A DNA stretch of 64,000 nt from Diadema setosum (GCA_033980235.1 CM067067.1:14178901-14242900), one strand, 5' to 3'. Positions 24,438 to 37,044 are shown, counted from the first letter of the stretch. Notes: generated from the sequence alone by a model not told the origin. A program made the numbers and translations.

Positions 24438-25262
24438 AAAGGCATTATATACCATTTGCAGATGAAACAAAAACCCAACTTTAGTGCTTTAAAATACAGT
24501 TCTAAAATGTGAGTTAGGAATAGAAACAACCAATGTAAAAATGTTCGTCAGTATAATCAATGTTAAAGGGACATTCCAGACGATTTTCATAATTTCAAAT
24601 CATGTAGTACATAAATCGACAAGTCCGTGTATAGATTTGTGGAATTTATTGTGGTTCTTGAGCAGAGAAACAATACTTTGAAAAACCTTACACAAATCAC
24701 ACTGAACAAGGATGATGACATAGGAGGTTCACATATTTCAGAAATGTAGCAGTGTAATTCCCTTACAATACCGCTTGCTTGTGAGTTCACCTGTGTGTAA
24801 TCTATGCATGCCTTCTTCTTTTGTTCTGCTTCCTTGAGCCCCAACTCATGCATTCTTATGGTGACTCTGCCATGTCATCATCCTTGTTCATTACAATTTG
24901 TTCTAAATTTTCAAAATATTCTTATTCTTCATCCCAATTATCACAAATTCTGAAACTCTGTCCTCAGTATAATTAATTTATAGTTGCTCAAATGTAAAAA
25001 TCTGAAAATCATCCGGAGGTCTCCTTTAAATATTGTTAAATATACAGTTGTAGCACAAAACATTCTACCATGTAAAAATTTCGCAATAAACCTTAAAAGA
25101 CATGAAGATATCACTAATATTCTCAATAAACCATAACTGTAGATGGTTTAGTCTAGAAACAATTGTATAACCCCTTTTGTTAACATTTTGTATATCTAAC
25201 AATACATCACATTAATTATACTGATTAACATTTTTATATTGGGTGTTTACATTGGTTGTTCA
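24438..25262. mobile_element. TTAA MITE family B, rearranged copy with nested insert
   Basis: The left part (TTAAAGGCATTATATACCATT onwards) is in one orientation. After the nested element, family B sequence resumes and then runs in the opposite orientation, ending in ATACTGATTAACATTTTTAT and TTACATTGGTTGTT. The copy is therefore an inverted duplication or two head-to-head copies. Confidence 0.65.
24564..25030. mobile_element. TTAA MITE nested in family B copy
   Basis: The left terminus is TTAAAGGGACATTCCAGACG then ATTTTCAT. The inverted right terminus is TTTAAAGGAGACCTCCGGAT then GATTTTCA. The insertion point is the TTAA of the family B motif CAATGTTAA, and TTAA is present on both sides. Confidence 0.75.
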
Positions 25263-25440
25263 TACATGTATTTTATTGTTTGAAGCACTTACGCCGGTTC
25301 TGGTTCAAATCGTTTTATATTTGACTGATGATGTGTCTTGAGGGAGCGAGAGCTGAGCAGAGGAGCCCGGGCCGATGACAGCAATTTTTCGCAGAAAAAC
25401 AGAACAAAAATGAAGCAGAAATTAATACATAGATAAACAG

Positions 25441-25560
25441 AAAAAAGGGGAGAGGGACCAAGGGAGAGATAGACAAACAGACAGACAGACAGACAGAGAG
25501 GGAGCGAGGAAGAGAAGGAATAGCAGTGAGAGACGAGAAAGGGGAAGGGAGAGGGAGATT
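25441..25560 (+). repeat. Purine-rich low-complexity tract with (GACA)n
   Basis: GGGAGAG-type purines surround about six GACA units. The long minus-strand frames here are composed of Ser/Leu/Pro/Val from this tract. Confidence 0.85.
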
Positions 25561-25575
25561 GAACACAGAAGGGAA

Positions 25576-25643
25576 GGTCGTTGAGCTGTACAGAAAGGAC
25601 ACACCTACGCGTAGGTGTGTCCTTTCTGTACAGCTCAACGACC
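25576..25643. repeat. Perfect 68-bp palindrome, no spacer
   Basis: The 34-bp arm starting GGTCGTTGAGCTGTACAGAA is followed immediately by its exact reverse complement, centred on CG|CG at 25609/25610. There is no mismatch. Confidence 0.98.
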
Positions 25644-25777
25644 GTAGCTATCGGTGCGAGTTAATGATCCGTGCCCTCTTAACGTTTGCAAAGGATACAC
25701 GTGTAGCCAAATCACAAAGATGATAGAGTAATAAGCAGCCTGCACGTGAGTGTGTGTGAGTATCATGCACGTGCGAA

Positions 25778-26275
25778 CGTTGACATAGCTATTTGATACA
25801 CAGTTAACTGTATGCCGTCAAGTTGATATCAATTTCATTCTTTTACAACTTTCCAAGGCAGATGCTTGTAGGCCAGGAACTTGGGACGATATCACGGAGA
25901 TATTCAAAGGACAATTATTCACGTGATCATATTCATCCGATGCGAAGGTTGACAAATCTATTTGATACACAGTTAACTGTATGCCGTCAAGTTGATATCG
26001 ATTTCATTTTTATTTTTACAACTTTCCAAGGGAGATGCTTGTAGGCCAGGGACTTAGGACGACATCACGGAGATATTCAAAGGACAATTATTCACGTGAT
26101 CATATTCATCCGATGCGAAGGTTGACAAATCTATTTGATACACAGTTAACTGTATGCCGTCAAGTTGATATCGATTTCATTTTTATCTTTACAACTTTCC
26201 AAGGGAGATGTTTGTAGGCCAGGCACTTAGGACGACATCACAGAGATTCTCAAAAGACGATAAGTCACGTGATCA
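25778..26275 (+). repeat. Tandem repeat, about 170-bp unit, 2.8 copies
   Basis: CAGTTAACTGTATGCCGTCA starts at 25801, 25970 and 26143 (periods 169 and 173). Units include TCACGTGATCATATTCATCC. The frame stays open through each unit, giving two nearly identical 60-residue translations. I regard these as non-coding. Confidence 0.92.
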
Positions 26276-26567
26276 TAATTCAACCGCTCTCAGCCGTTAC
26301 TAGATCCGCGTCTTCCCGATGGGTTAGGAATTGTTGCAGAGATTCGCCTGCAAACAACCCAGTGAAAAGGGAAGTGATGTTAACATCAAAATCTATTCCT
26401 GATCTTTGGAATGGGGTATGGAAAACCCACTAACAAACTGATATGAAAAAGAGACTATTAACTCTGCACAATATGTTGATAGGATTTTGAGGCTACGGTG
26501 CTGAAAAGGTTAAGGGGTAATGAGTGAAACAATCTACCGAATACCACGATGAACAACGATGAAGCTT

Positions 26568-26960
26568 TTAAAGGGGCCCTGAAATCCAAATGCATGTTGA
26601 TTTGCGTTGATTTATGATACTCTAAACATCACTTTTGCGGTGAAACGAATATCTAGAAACATTCCATATATTTTTAACGATTTTTTTCTTCTATTTTTCT
26701 TCAGATTACTTGGGAACGCCCACAAAAAAATCCTTCCAAACCAATATTCCTCAGATGACCTCATCTGTCAATCATTGCTAAAGTACTGAAATGTTTAACA
26801 AAAGACCTTGGAATGCACCTTCCTCTCGACTCAGCATAACTTGCATGTTTCTGTGATATTAATGTGACTAACAAAAGACATGGCGAGGGAACATGCAAGT
26901 TAAATTATGCTGAGTCGAGGTATTTGAGACTCATTCTTCTTGTAATTATAACATTATAAG
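26568..26960. mobile_element. Family D element, copy 1
   Basis: It starts TTTTAAAGGGGCCCTGAAAT CCAAATGCAT and shares this and later blocks (ATACT, GGAATGCAC, CATGTT) with 27843-28170. A local inverted repeat near its right end pairs CTCGACTCAGCATAA with TTATGCTGAGTCGAG. Confidence 0.6.
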
Positions 26961-27006
26961 TCCAACATGTGGAAAATTCCAAGATGAACATTATATATAT
27001 AAATAA

Positions 27007-27007
<1 letters not shown>

Positions 27008-27043
<36 letters not shown>

Positions 27044-27056
27044 TACACACACATAG
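27008..27056 (+). repeat. (TA)n microsatellite
   Basis: About 17 TA units and a short CA extension. Confidence 0.95.
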
Positions 27057-27212
27057 ATCTACATTACCTACATGTTATGCGTATGTCATACTCAATAAGA
27101 GGAAATGCACAATACATGTATGTTATATATTAAATTTTTGCATGCACAAAGACATAGAGAAACACATGGATAAAAATAATTATGATAATATGTTAATAAA
27201 GATATAGAGGTA

Positions 27213-27268
<56 letters not shown>
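27213..27268 (+). repeat. (TA)n microsatellite
   Basis: About 24 TA units. Confidence 0.95.
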
Positions 27269-27272
<4 letters not shown>

Positions 27273-27842
27273 GGGAGAGAGGGATTTCAGACTATTAAAC
27301 AAAGAGAGAAGGGAACAAATACAACATTAACAGCCAATAGATTAGAAAGAAGGCGGAGACGAGTCGAGTTTCGCGCTGTTAGCCAGTCGTGGAGCAGGTG
27401 TGTGTGGTGACAGCCCATTCATCTCGTCCACAGCGCTATCTTCAGAAGATAAGATTCGCGACTAAAAATAATTCAATCCCTCAAAATACCGCCCCCTTCT
27501 GGCACTTCTAGAAAGACTTCTCACCATCACATTCACACACTTTCTGACTGCAGAATCCCTCGTCTCTCCCTCCCCACTCTTATCAATAATAGATTATTGT
27601 TTCATTCGTGTTCAAAATGATACAAGTACCTAGAATTACAGAGACAAGACTCTCGCCCTAAAAATAGGTCCATCCTCGAAATATCGTTCGGTCTGGCACT
27701 TTCAAGATAAACCTCTCACCATCACATTCGCTCTTGTAATTGCCGAATCTGATGTCTTCTCCCTACACTCCCTCTTATTCTCGTTCATCTTTCTTCGGTG
27801 TCCAGCTGATGCCAGAATCACAAGGTAATACAGCCTTAGCCA

Positions 27843-28170
27843 TTAAAGGGACTTTGCAGTGCAAATGCATTTTGACTTGTATTGATTCGTAATACCCGAT
27901 CATTACTTATGTGGCCAAAAGAATAGTATTATCTACTTATGAGCCATAATATATATAATATTAATAAATCTATTTTTTCCCTTTTCGGATAGCTTGGATA
28001 GGTCCGGAAAAACATTAGAATAAGAAATAAAACAACTTTCAATCCAAGATTCTGCAGTGATAATCATCTGTCAATCATCACTAGTATGATTAGCAAAAGA
28101 CACTGGAATGCACTTTTACCCAGACTGAGCATATCTCTGCATGTTGAAATATATGTATATGCTAGTTTTC
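27843..28170. mobile_element. Family D element, copy 2
   Basis: ATTAAAGGGACTTTGCAGTG then CAAATGCATTTTGACTTG aligns with the start of the 26568 copy. TTAA at the left end fits the other TTAA families. Confidence 0.6.
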
Positions 28171-28510
28171 ATGATATACCATCAGGAATTGCAGAGATAT
28201 GGGGTAAATAGTGAAACTTTAGGAATTTGACCTTGAAGTTTGATCTTGAGCGTGTACACCTAAAGGTTGATAGGCACAACTTCGCCCACTCATACATACA
28301 TATGCGTGTATGTCAAGTTTGTTTAAGATAACTCAAATGGTTCTTACGTTACGCTCTCCATAAAACCGATTCAGGACGGAAGGACGTACCAAGGGACGGA
28401 GGCATAATGTACAGAACGCAACAAACCCCATATTTTCCGAGACATTTTTTTTTTTTTTCAGACAAAAGATTCGCGGGGGAGGGGACAGATGGGGAGGTGC
28501 AAATGATCCT

Positions 28511-28929
28511 TTAAAGTGTATCTTTGGTCAAAAAATATTTTTTGATATGTGAAAGAAATATATTTTAGTAGTCTGTTCACCAACAATCAGGAAAAAATGT
28601 TACATATAAATGAAGAAAAAGTATATTTGATATTCAAAATAAGAACTGAATCAGTGAGTCTGAAAGGAAAGACTGTCAACTTTCTTTTGTTCTCAGGAAC
28701 CAGCAAGGGATTAAGGAACCAGCAAGAGATTAGGCAGCCTGGGAACAATAGCAAAGTTATAGTCTTCCTTTCAGACCCATTGGCTTTAGTGGTATGTTCA
28801 TAACTTTAAATGTATTTTTCTTTGCTAATATTAAACCTTTTTTTTTTTTTAATTCTTGGTCTAATAGGTTACTGAAATGTAACTCTCATACATATCAAAA
28901 AAAAATTTTTGGTCAAAGATACACTTTAA
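28511..28929. mobile_element. TTAA MITE family C
   Basis: Termini TTAAAGTGTATCTTTGGTCA and (inverted) TTAAAGTGTATCTTTGACCA match at 18 of 20 positions. TTAA flanks both ends. A second inverted pair inside (GTCTGAAAGGAAAGACT and AGTCTTCCTTTCAGAC) suggests a further nested or subterminal hairpin. Confidence 0.85.
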
Positions 28930-29348
28930 CTTACCACGAGCAATGCTCGATCTTGCCCCACCCCATCAGCCCGTACTACCTCCCACACTAAAAAAAAAAA
29001 CAAAAAAAAAAACAATTAAAAACCAAAAAAAAAAAAACAAGCAAACAAACAAAAACCGTTCCGTAAGCCTTGGCCACGCTACCGTAAAGAGCAATTCCAG
29101 ATCAGTCTAAAGTTTGTCTGAAAGGAACAACTAACAATTGAATTTGATAGACGCAATAGCGGAAATATGATTTTATCGGATGAATTTTGCAAAATTATCA
29201 TGAAATTGTTACGTCTCACTAATGTTCACCCCCCTCAAAAAAAAAAGTTCCTGAACAGTAAATGTGAATATGCAAAGGAATGAGTTGATGATGCTATCGC
29301 CTCACATCTCGCCATATCATTTGTTAAATTTCCTGTTTTGGTTTTTCT

Positions 29349-29361
29349 TTTTTTCTTTTTT

Positions 29362-29389
<28 letters not shown>
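29349..29389 (+). repeat. T(n)G(n) homopolymer junction
   Basis: A long T run (one C interruption) is followed by about 9 G. Confidence 0.9.
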
Positions 29390-29392
<3 letters not shown>

Positions 29393-29667
29393 CTGGGTTT
29401 CAAAGGCAATATGCCCTCAGTCTCAAATCCTGATACTTCTGACTTATCATTATTTTGAAGTTAATTCAGCCCGAGTGTATTGCATCTAATCATTTTATAA
29501 AAATGGGTCTATGACCTGTTGATATCAGATGGTAAAACTTTGTATTGCAGCACAATAGGGCCGCTCTCCGATCGGCAGCGCAGACGTCAGTGTGAATTCA
29601 TTGATCAAAGCAATCGTTTGGGTAAACTGCTCAGAGTACTTACACGTGGTAATCTTCCACAAGATAA

Positions 29668-29708
<41 letters not shown>

Positions 29709-29714
29709 TACACA

Positions 29715-29745
<31 letters not shown>
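29668..29745 (+). repeat. (CA)n microsatellite
   Basis: About 36 CA units with GCATAC interruptions. Confidence 0.95.
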
Positions 29746-29749
29746 GACA

Positions 29750-30714
29750 GTATTAGAGCTTATGACACGAACGCGGAGGTGTGAATTCATGGCAGATTGG
29801 ATGTTAGTTTGATATCCAAGATGTCAACATCGTTGGCGGACCTTGATGTAGCTTTCCTTGAAATACTATTGTGATGTTACCATGGTTACGGGTACATGAA
29901 TTCCCATCTCAGTAATGGTACGAACAAAACTCGCAGACAGAACCAGCGCTTTGTGTAGTTTTCCTTTGCTTTGTTTTGTTTTAGTGTTTCGATTGTGTGC
30001 AAAAGTTTATTTTCCATGTCTTCTATGGTGTGAGACATCTGAGCAGAGCAATGTGATATCATCGTCTTTTAGGGGTACCTCCAACAACAACAACAAAAGC
30101 AAAACAAACGAACTCACAAAAACAGCAACACAACAACAAAAATAAAATAAAACAAAAACACCTCACAAATACCCACACACTTACGTACCCTCATAAGGCA
30201 ATAAAAAAAAAAAAAACACCCACATAAACAAGAGAATCCCACACGTGAGTGAGCGTCACGTTTTCAAGAGGACTCTTTATAATGGGTCCGCTGAGCACAA
30301 TATCCCAAGAAATTATCAATATTCAAGTGATCCTATACCTGTATAAATTTCAGCGCACTTTCACCCCTTTTTGTATTTTTGGCCTAACACACGGTTTCAC
30401 TGAATGCAAATTATTTTTCAATCGGCGTCGCTCTTCTGTGATGTTGTTCTTTTTTTTATCCAGGCCAGCATTACGCCTTGGGCTGTAACTTGAACCTGGA
30501 GTGACATCAGCATCAATACACATTGTTAACAGTACTGCACATTTCGTCTATGTAACATTTGGATACTTGTACAGTTGTACTGTCTTAATATCATTCCATG
30601 AGGACGTGTACCTCACAAACAGTAAACATTATTGACACATCCATATTTCTACACGTATACTACACTTAGTACTACAGTATACACTGTACTAATATTCATT
30701 GATGAAGTTACACA

Positions 30715-30772
<58 letters not shown>

Positions 30773-31190
30773 TGTGTGCACAGTTTACAACACATCACAA
30801 CCCACAAAATGAAGCTCCGAAGCTCTTCTTAATTGCAGTGAACTACCGGTGTTTATTGGAAAGTTTCAGATTTTCTTTTCTTTTCTTTTCAGAACAGGGG
30901 ATGAATAAAACGATCACATGATTATAAATAAGCCTACGATTACATTTGGTACATGAAACACATTATTTGTTCTAGGAAGCTAAGTATGCCCGCCTGTTAT
31001 GTAATTAAAAAAAAAAAAAACCAACAAAACAAACACCGTCACAACGTCACAACGGTGCAAACGAATGTCAATTCAGGATTACAAACATGGAAAACATGAT
31101 TTCAATTACTGCAAGGTGCATCTGTTTAAATCTTAGGCACTAGTAGTTACTGGAAGATATTTGATTTTTCTACCTGTACATGTATATGTA
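29750..31190. other. Non-coding stretch with simple repeats
   Basis: A/C-rich low-complexity (30080-30240), a (CA)n tract at 30713-30770 (about 28 units) and unique AT-rich DNA. I see no supported gene. Confidence 0.6.
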
Positions 31191-31200
31191 TGTATTCAAG

Positions 31201-31381
31201 GTCTATCTCTGTCTCTGCACATTCTGGAGGTAAAAGCGACAGTCCTAGTGATCAAAGTAGTTACTGCAACAAGATGGATGATGATAATATTTTCAAGTTT
31301 CTACAAAGAGCAAGACAGAATATAAACCCAGAAGAGTATGGCATGATAGTTTCTGTCAACATGGTCAAACTCCAGTTCTGA
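31201..31381 (+). CDS. Orphan terminal exon candidate, unknown protein
   Basis: I do not recognise this protein. Following an AG at 31199-31200, a plus-strand frame runs through SDSPSDQSSYCNKMDDDNIF and FLQRARQNINPEEYG to a TGA at 31379. The acidic-then-basic helix-like segment looks more like protein than translated intron. The acceptor context is a TG/TA-rich tract rather than a good polypyrimidine run, and no partner exon is visible. Confidence 0.18.
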
Positions 31382-32284
31382 TAATGGTTGCGCCGAGACA
31401 TACATAACATTGTTTCCTTCACCGCGTATCCTGTAAAAGTCCTGATAAATTAAGACATATATGCCCTCTGAGATTTAGAGATGAAAAAAGAAAATATTTG
31501 AGACATGCTTTCTGACAAGACAGAACTAGACACACACACCTTCTCTCTTTCCCCGGCGACAAGAACCAATTTCGCTCAGAGTAATGTGCATTACACACAT
31601 CCAATTTCCATTAATTGCTCCTTCGATGACAATTCCGAATTTCTATTATCTATTTGCATGCATTTTTTTGTTTTGTTTCCTGCCTCTAAGTTGCCACGGG
31701 GGTTTATTGGAAAATAGTCAACAAACTTTCGTTACAATTCTCTCCAACAGTCAACCCGCCCCCTTTTCTGAATTCTCATTAAACTCATCAACATTATCCC
31801 TGTAACTGGTCACCACCCATTAATTAAAGTATAAGAGACGGACATGAGTCAGTGAACGATGAACAAGTCTTCTCTATGTACTTCTCTCTGTTAAACATTA
31901 ACAAATTTTGTTAATGTCATTAGATCCTTTTTCTTTGCTGGTTTTGCTTCTTCTTCTCTCCCCCCATTTTTCTCTCTATGGTTTCTTCTGGCAGTTAGGA
32001 AAGGGAAGGAAAAACACTGTACACTGTATATCCTTTCCATTACACATCATTGCTTTTTTGAGAACCAGGGCCGCTTTTTTATTCCACCATATCATCCACA
32101 ATTTCACGCGAGGTGGGTAGTGTTTGTAGATCTTATCATTGGCGACTAACAGCCCTACACAGGTATACGATTGTACATGTACACATCTGTTCATCCCATT
32201 CTCTCGAAATCTACTCCATTTCCGAACTTTCCTATTCAAACATGTTGAAATTCTGCTGCAATAGCGAACAATAACAACTCTGGC

Positions 32285-32483
32285 TTACACGCAAAACTCC
32301 TTACTCGACATAACTATTATGTACACTGTATTTACACACTCAGCTAATGATGCAATTAATATGACACCAGCACCTTGTAGCTCGTAATCTTTACTCTCTT
32401 TGAACGTAATGTTCCACTTCGTATTTACAATCCAGGGCAATTTTATCTTTACAGGGGGTAGCCATAGTTGAATCTCTCTGCGT
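32285..32483 (-). CDS. Orphan exon candidate, unknown protein
   Basis: I do not recognise this protein. On the minus strand, after TGTGCCTCTCCAG, a frame reads RSEGLRREIQLWLPPVKIKL and later NTKWNITFKESKDYELQGAG before a TAA. The acceptor has a fair pyrimidine run. The amphipathic composition is suggestive only. Confidence 0.15.
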
Positions 32484-34851
32484 AATCCTTCAGATCTCTG
32501 GAGAGGCACATTTGTGATTGATGAAAAAAATATTTACAAAATGTTTCAATTTAATAGTGTATTTTCAATTTTATACTTAACTCCATAATGCCCCCCGTAT
32601 TCATTCTCAAGGTGAACTCACCCTGATGAGACTTGGCAATATACATATCAACAGCTGACAGCAAGAAGGGCACTTACATACAATTAGTGCTCGTCTGTTT
32701 CTCGACTGATCAGGTGCTGATGCTTTCCATGGTAATGTAATAATGCAGCATGTAGGAATGAACATAAAAGAGTATAGCAGGTTCATTTGCCCTCACCTTT
32801 TTTCTTTCTGACAACACTGTCTCAAAAGTGTCTACAACAAGCAACGTTTAAAAACAAGTTCTCCAGATTAATGCTAAAAAAGAAAAACAAGAGGTTTGTT
32901 ATTCTGCTTCGACCTCCATCACATAGTCAGCCCCCACTCAAGAAGGACACAATGCCGGTAAGTAATTGCATTAACATCACAGCGATGGACTACAGGACTG
33001 TTAAAAGCAGGATAACGTCTCTGCACCTCCACTTGCCACTATCGTCAAGCCAACTAAACGCCAGTCATTTCCCGGGTTTTGAAAAAAACAAAAACATGTT
33101 CCCAAGCTTTTGTATGTCAGCAGCTAAAAAACAAGGACAGGCAGGCACACATGTGCATGCTGTACAAGATTTTCTCTCTCCCCTCTCTTCTAACATCACA
33201 GGCCCCTTTCTAGTGGCATGAGCCCTCGTAACCCCCCCCCCTACTCAGTTGGGGCGACATTTCTGATGGAGTAAGTGCACATTAAGGGTAAGTCATGTTT
33301 CCTGTGTGTTCTAGAATCTCTCCTCCTGCCCCATCCCCCACATTTCTCTGTCTCTCTCTCCCCTCTTAGGTTGCAAGAGCCCTTCTTACAAGCAAGCCAC
33401 GGTCAAATATGGATATTTTCTCATCCGTCTGCTCGTCGCGTTCTTCTAAATGACAAGAAAGACCCTCCCCTCCCCCGAAAAAACAACAACGAACAGAACA
33501 ACACAAAATAAAAGCAAAAAACTCATTTCGTAATTCACTTCCTCCCAGCTAGCTTCAAAGCACATTGCTCTGGGTGAGATGCATAAAAAAACATCACAGC
33601 TACAATGTACACCATCCTGCTCCATGCGCATATGTTACGAATCCTTACCCCCCCCCCCCCCATAGCCACTCGGCTTCAGATATTTGAACGTGAAGACAGA
33701 CCCGAGTGGAATTGTCTTGACACTTTATTAAAGAATCACATGATGATATAAAGGGGGATGTGGGACTTATGGAAAAAGGAAGGACATGTACACACTGCAT
33801 AAACATCTAAAAAGGGTACACAAACCAAACAAAACACATGTCTAGTAAAAGCTAGATGGACATAGAAAAAATGGATATAATAGAGGGGGGGGGGGGGGGA
33901 GTGAGGTTTATAACATACCATTAGTTTGTTTCCAGTCTACATTCAAATACTATTCATGTGCACTTTTTGCACATGAACAACTTGGCTTGCATTTTCCATA
34001 TCATATATAAAGAACCATCATCATGAGCAGGTGGATATGATCAAAATATAGTTCAAGCTATATCACCAAGCTCCCCTGGAACCCCTTTTTCTTTCCTTTT
34101 CCCAACAGACACGAAATGCACTTAGCATTCCCGAGTTTATCCAATTACTAGCAATGCTAGAATTACATAATTATCATCAGGGTTTGCTCAAGCGATATGC
34201 ATCTTGCTCATATGGTATTAAATCCACAATTATGGCAATTTCAGTGCAGAGGTACCTGGAAATCTTCACAAGCACACTCTATGTGTTTTTGCAGTTTTCA
34301 TCTTCTCTGTGCGTTGCTACATCGTGTAAACTGATTCATATGTTTGTGTGAATAATGACTATGGCAATGTTTGATAGCAAACAAACAACTGTACATATGT
34401 TGTTGTTGTTGCAGCAATCATGACAGTCAGACCTCAGATAAATACCAACAGACACTGTAATATGAAATTATGCATTTGGTGATGCATGAATGGCTTAATG
34501 GCATATCTCAAGCCACGGCTGCTGGGAGCGAAATCCAGAGCCATACTTTTGCAGACAACTCTTATCATACACCTGTAACTCTGCACATATCTTTCTTTTG
34601 GTAAGAGTGATATGAAGTCATATGGTAATTATGGTGCTCTTTTTTTAGATTTCAAGAGTAATTTCATATGCTTCTTATATATCGTACATAGCAGCACTTG
34701 GTGAGAGTAAATACTAACCATATAAAGTGATGACCACACTTTGATTATATAGTTACAATGAACAACTTTAGGTTACCTGCTACATGGATATTGCCAGAAA
34801 TTGATTATTGTAAAGGATTAGCATTTTGAAAGAAACAAGTATATCACATGT

Positions 34852-35003
34852 TAGTGTACGTGGGTGTTTGCACCAAGGACGACCTCTGCGTGAATGTGCG
34901 AACTTTGAACTACGAAGATGTCACGGGCAGCACTCTCCTCCTCTCTTCGTCAATGGCAGACAAGCTTACTTCTTCTGCTTCCTGTGCAGGATGGCAAGAG
35001 TAG
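34852..35003 (+). CDS. Orphan terminal exon candidate, unknown protein
   Basis: I do not recognise this protein. After an AG at 34853-34854, one plus-strand frame reads VYVGVCTKDDLCVNVRTLN then YEDVTGSTLLLSSSMADKL and ends at TAG at 35001. Its amino-acid and codon composition is more protein-like than the surrounding AT-rich DNA. The acceptor is weak, with no long pyrimidine tract. A second frame is also open over the same stretch, so chance cannot be excluded. No partner exon is evident within 2 kb upstream. Confidence 0.18.
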
Positions 35004-35488
35004 ACAGAAAAATGAAACGGTAACCATGGTGATAAAATGATGATTGCAGAGATAACAATGTATTATGGTCTTTTGGTTCCCCGGGGTTATCATTTTATCA
35101 ACCCTGGGTAATGCCCTGCTAGGCACAAATAGCAACACCTGGATCAAGGGAAACACTGTAGGTTAAAACATTTTGTCAAACGATTCAGTTAGGATCTTTG
35201 ATCAAGAGTACCATTTCTTAAGCACTGTACCAGAATCATCTTTTCTTTTTTTTTATGAAGAGATACATAGATAGATACACAGATCTAAAGAGAGTTCTTA
35301 AGAGAGAGAAAGATGCAACAGGACAGTGTACAGTGCTAGAGGTTCTTCCTGCTTGTTGAAGAACCATACACTATATATTGAAGAAAAATTGAAATATTCA
35401 GGCTATGCAGATAGCATAATGTTACTATCAAACATGTAAAGAACCAGGAGGCCAGCATGATGCTTGATAAAGTGCAATCCCACCCCCT

Positions 35489-35509
35489 CCCCCCCCCCCA
35501 AAAAAAAAA
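35489..35509 (-). repeat. T(n)G(n) homopolymer junction (minus strand)
   Basis: On the plus strand about 10 C are followed by about 10 A. Read on the minus strand this is T then G. Confidence 0.9.
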
Positions 35510-36379
35510 GAAAAGAAAAGAAAAAGAAAATGACAAAACACACATGTATGTGATACACATAAAAAAGTGACATGTAAATGGTCTGGATATGTGTTGGCGT
35601 TTGTACTACACATACATACATATGTAGTTAATATTTTATGACCACAATATTGACCAAGCCTGTTTTCCTATAGGTTTTCAAAAACCAGTTTCAGCCTGTA
35701 ATGAAGGTGGACTTTTTAAATCATTCATGCACAGGCTGCGGGTCAAGAGTGAAGTCACAATGGACTCAGTACAAGAACTTTTATTCAGAATTCTCACAAA
35801 ATGAAATAAACTTGCCTATATATGCAGAATTTAAACTAATACCAGCACAAAGGCACACCACGACATGATGGTCATCAGGTGTTTTATTGTTTGTTTGGTT
35901 GTATAGGTGTTGCTGATACATTAAATGAGGGCACCGAAGAATTCAACATCATTTTAATAGCCCCTTTGCTTGGACCTCCAAAAAAGGAGGGGGGAGTCAG
36001 GGTAAACTGTCAAGAAATGAGATCACATCTAAAAACACCTGAGTAGAAAGACAGAAAAATCGGACCCTTTGGTGGCGAGATATTATAAAACTTTCCATTA
36101 TATGAGAAGGAATACACTGCACTAGGAATATGGGGGGAATTCTGGCAAACAAGGGATTATTTACACTAGATGTGCTTGTAAACATAAAAACTGGTGCAAG
36201 GAATAAGTGACAAGAATTTGGTGCCCAGCACGATGGCAGCAACCCCTGGATTTACCACGGAGCGACTAGGGTATGCCTGAGTGGAGGCTGAGGGGATCAA
36301 CTCATGATTGTCCCATCTAGAGCAAATCCTATCCATGATTCAAATTTTGCTGGTGTTCGCATTCTAGCTTAATCTGTAA

Positions 36380-36570
36380 TACAGTGGACTCCAGTTATAA
36401 CAAAGTCCTCGGGACCGGCAGTTTTATTTCATTATAGAAATTTCATTATACCAAACAAGCAAACAATAACACACATAGAACGGATGATGTTGCAGCCTGA
36501 ATTTTTGCTTCATTGTATTACACCGGAATTTCGTTAAAACCGTGTTTGTTATAACGGGAGTGCACTGTGA
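36380..36570. mobile_element. Pogo/Tigger-like MITE, copy 1
   Basis: The left end TACAGTGGACTCCAGTTATA and inverted right end TCACAGTGCACTCCCGTTAT share most positions. TA is intact on the left. GTCCTCGGGACC follows the left end, as in the 56813 copy. Confidence 0.8.
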
Positions 36571-37044
36571 TAAGTAGGACTGGCTTCAATAAACTTGCCA
36601 TCAATCAAGAAGAAGAAGAAGAAGAAGAAGGCAAAAAAAACCCCTGAGCGATGACAAGTCTCTTGCGGGCTGATTAGAGGCAAGGAGCAACGGATTTTCT
36701 CTACTTTGATTGACTGTCAAAAACTGAGCTGCTGCTAATCATCCCTTTTTGGTGCAAAATAAGTTTTGACTTTGATTCCGTTCTTTCACCACCTTCTTTC
36801 TTCCTCACATTTGGAATTTGAAGATATGACCTCCTCTCTATCTCTCTTTGGCACAGAGATTGTTATTTTCATGGGTGGGATCAGCACTTCTGTGCCCAAA
36901 AGCATTCTGGCTCATCATGATATCTGTGGAGGTGGAAATGCAAGTTCACAAAGCACAAAGTTTGGCTGACAAGCTCAGGAGACACAAATGTGGGCAAGAA
37001 ATGCTTTGCTTTACCCTCCATCCTCTCACCCCACCCCATCCCAG

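Larger units (their letters stand above)
31400..36370. other. Mostly unique non-coding stretch
   Basis: Two weak exon candidates (32285-32483 minus, 34852-35003 plus) are listed separately. Elsewhere there are C-tracts (33229, 33650), a G-tract at 33885 and a T/G junction at 35489. No transposon family recognised elsewhere in the window recurs here. Confidence 0.5.

Noticed and set aside
25315..25638. 107-codon minus-strand frame rich in Ser/Leu/Pro/Val
   Set aside because: Arises from the purine-rich (GACA)n tract and the palindrome; low-complexity composition.
25823..26217. Two 60-73-codon open frames with nearly identical proteins
   Set aside because: They are the same tandem-repeat unit read twice. 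Residues are not protein-like and there are no splice sites or family match.
29525..29790. Overlapping frames of alternating Cys-Val and His-Thr
   Set aside because: Translated (CA)n microsatellite.
32787..33221. 144-codon plus-strand frame
   Set aside because: Ser/Lys/Pro-rich with no motif, no splice sites and AT-rich flanks.
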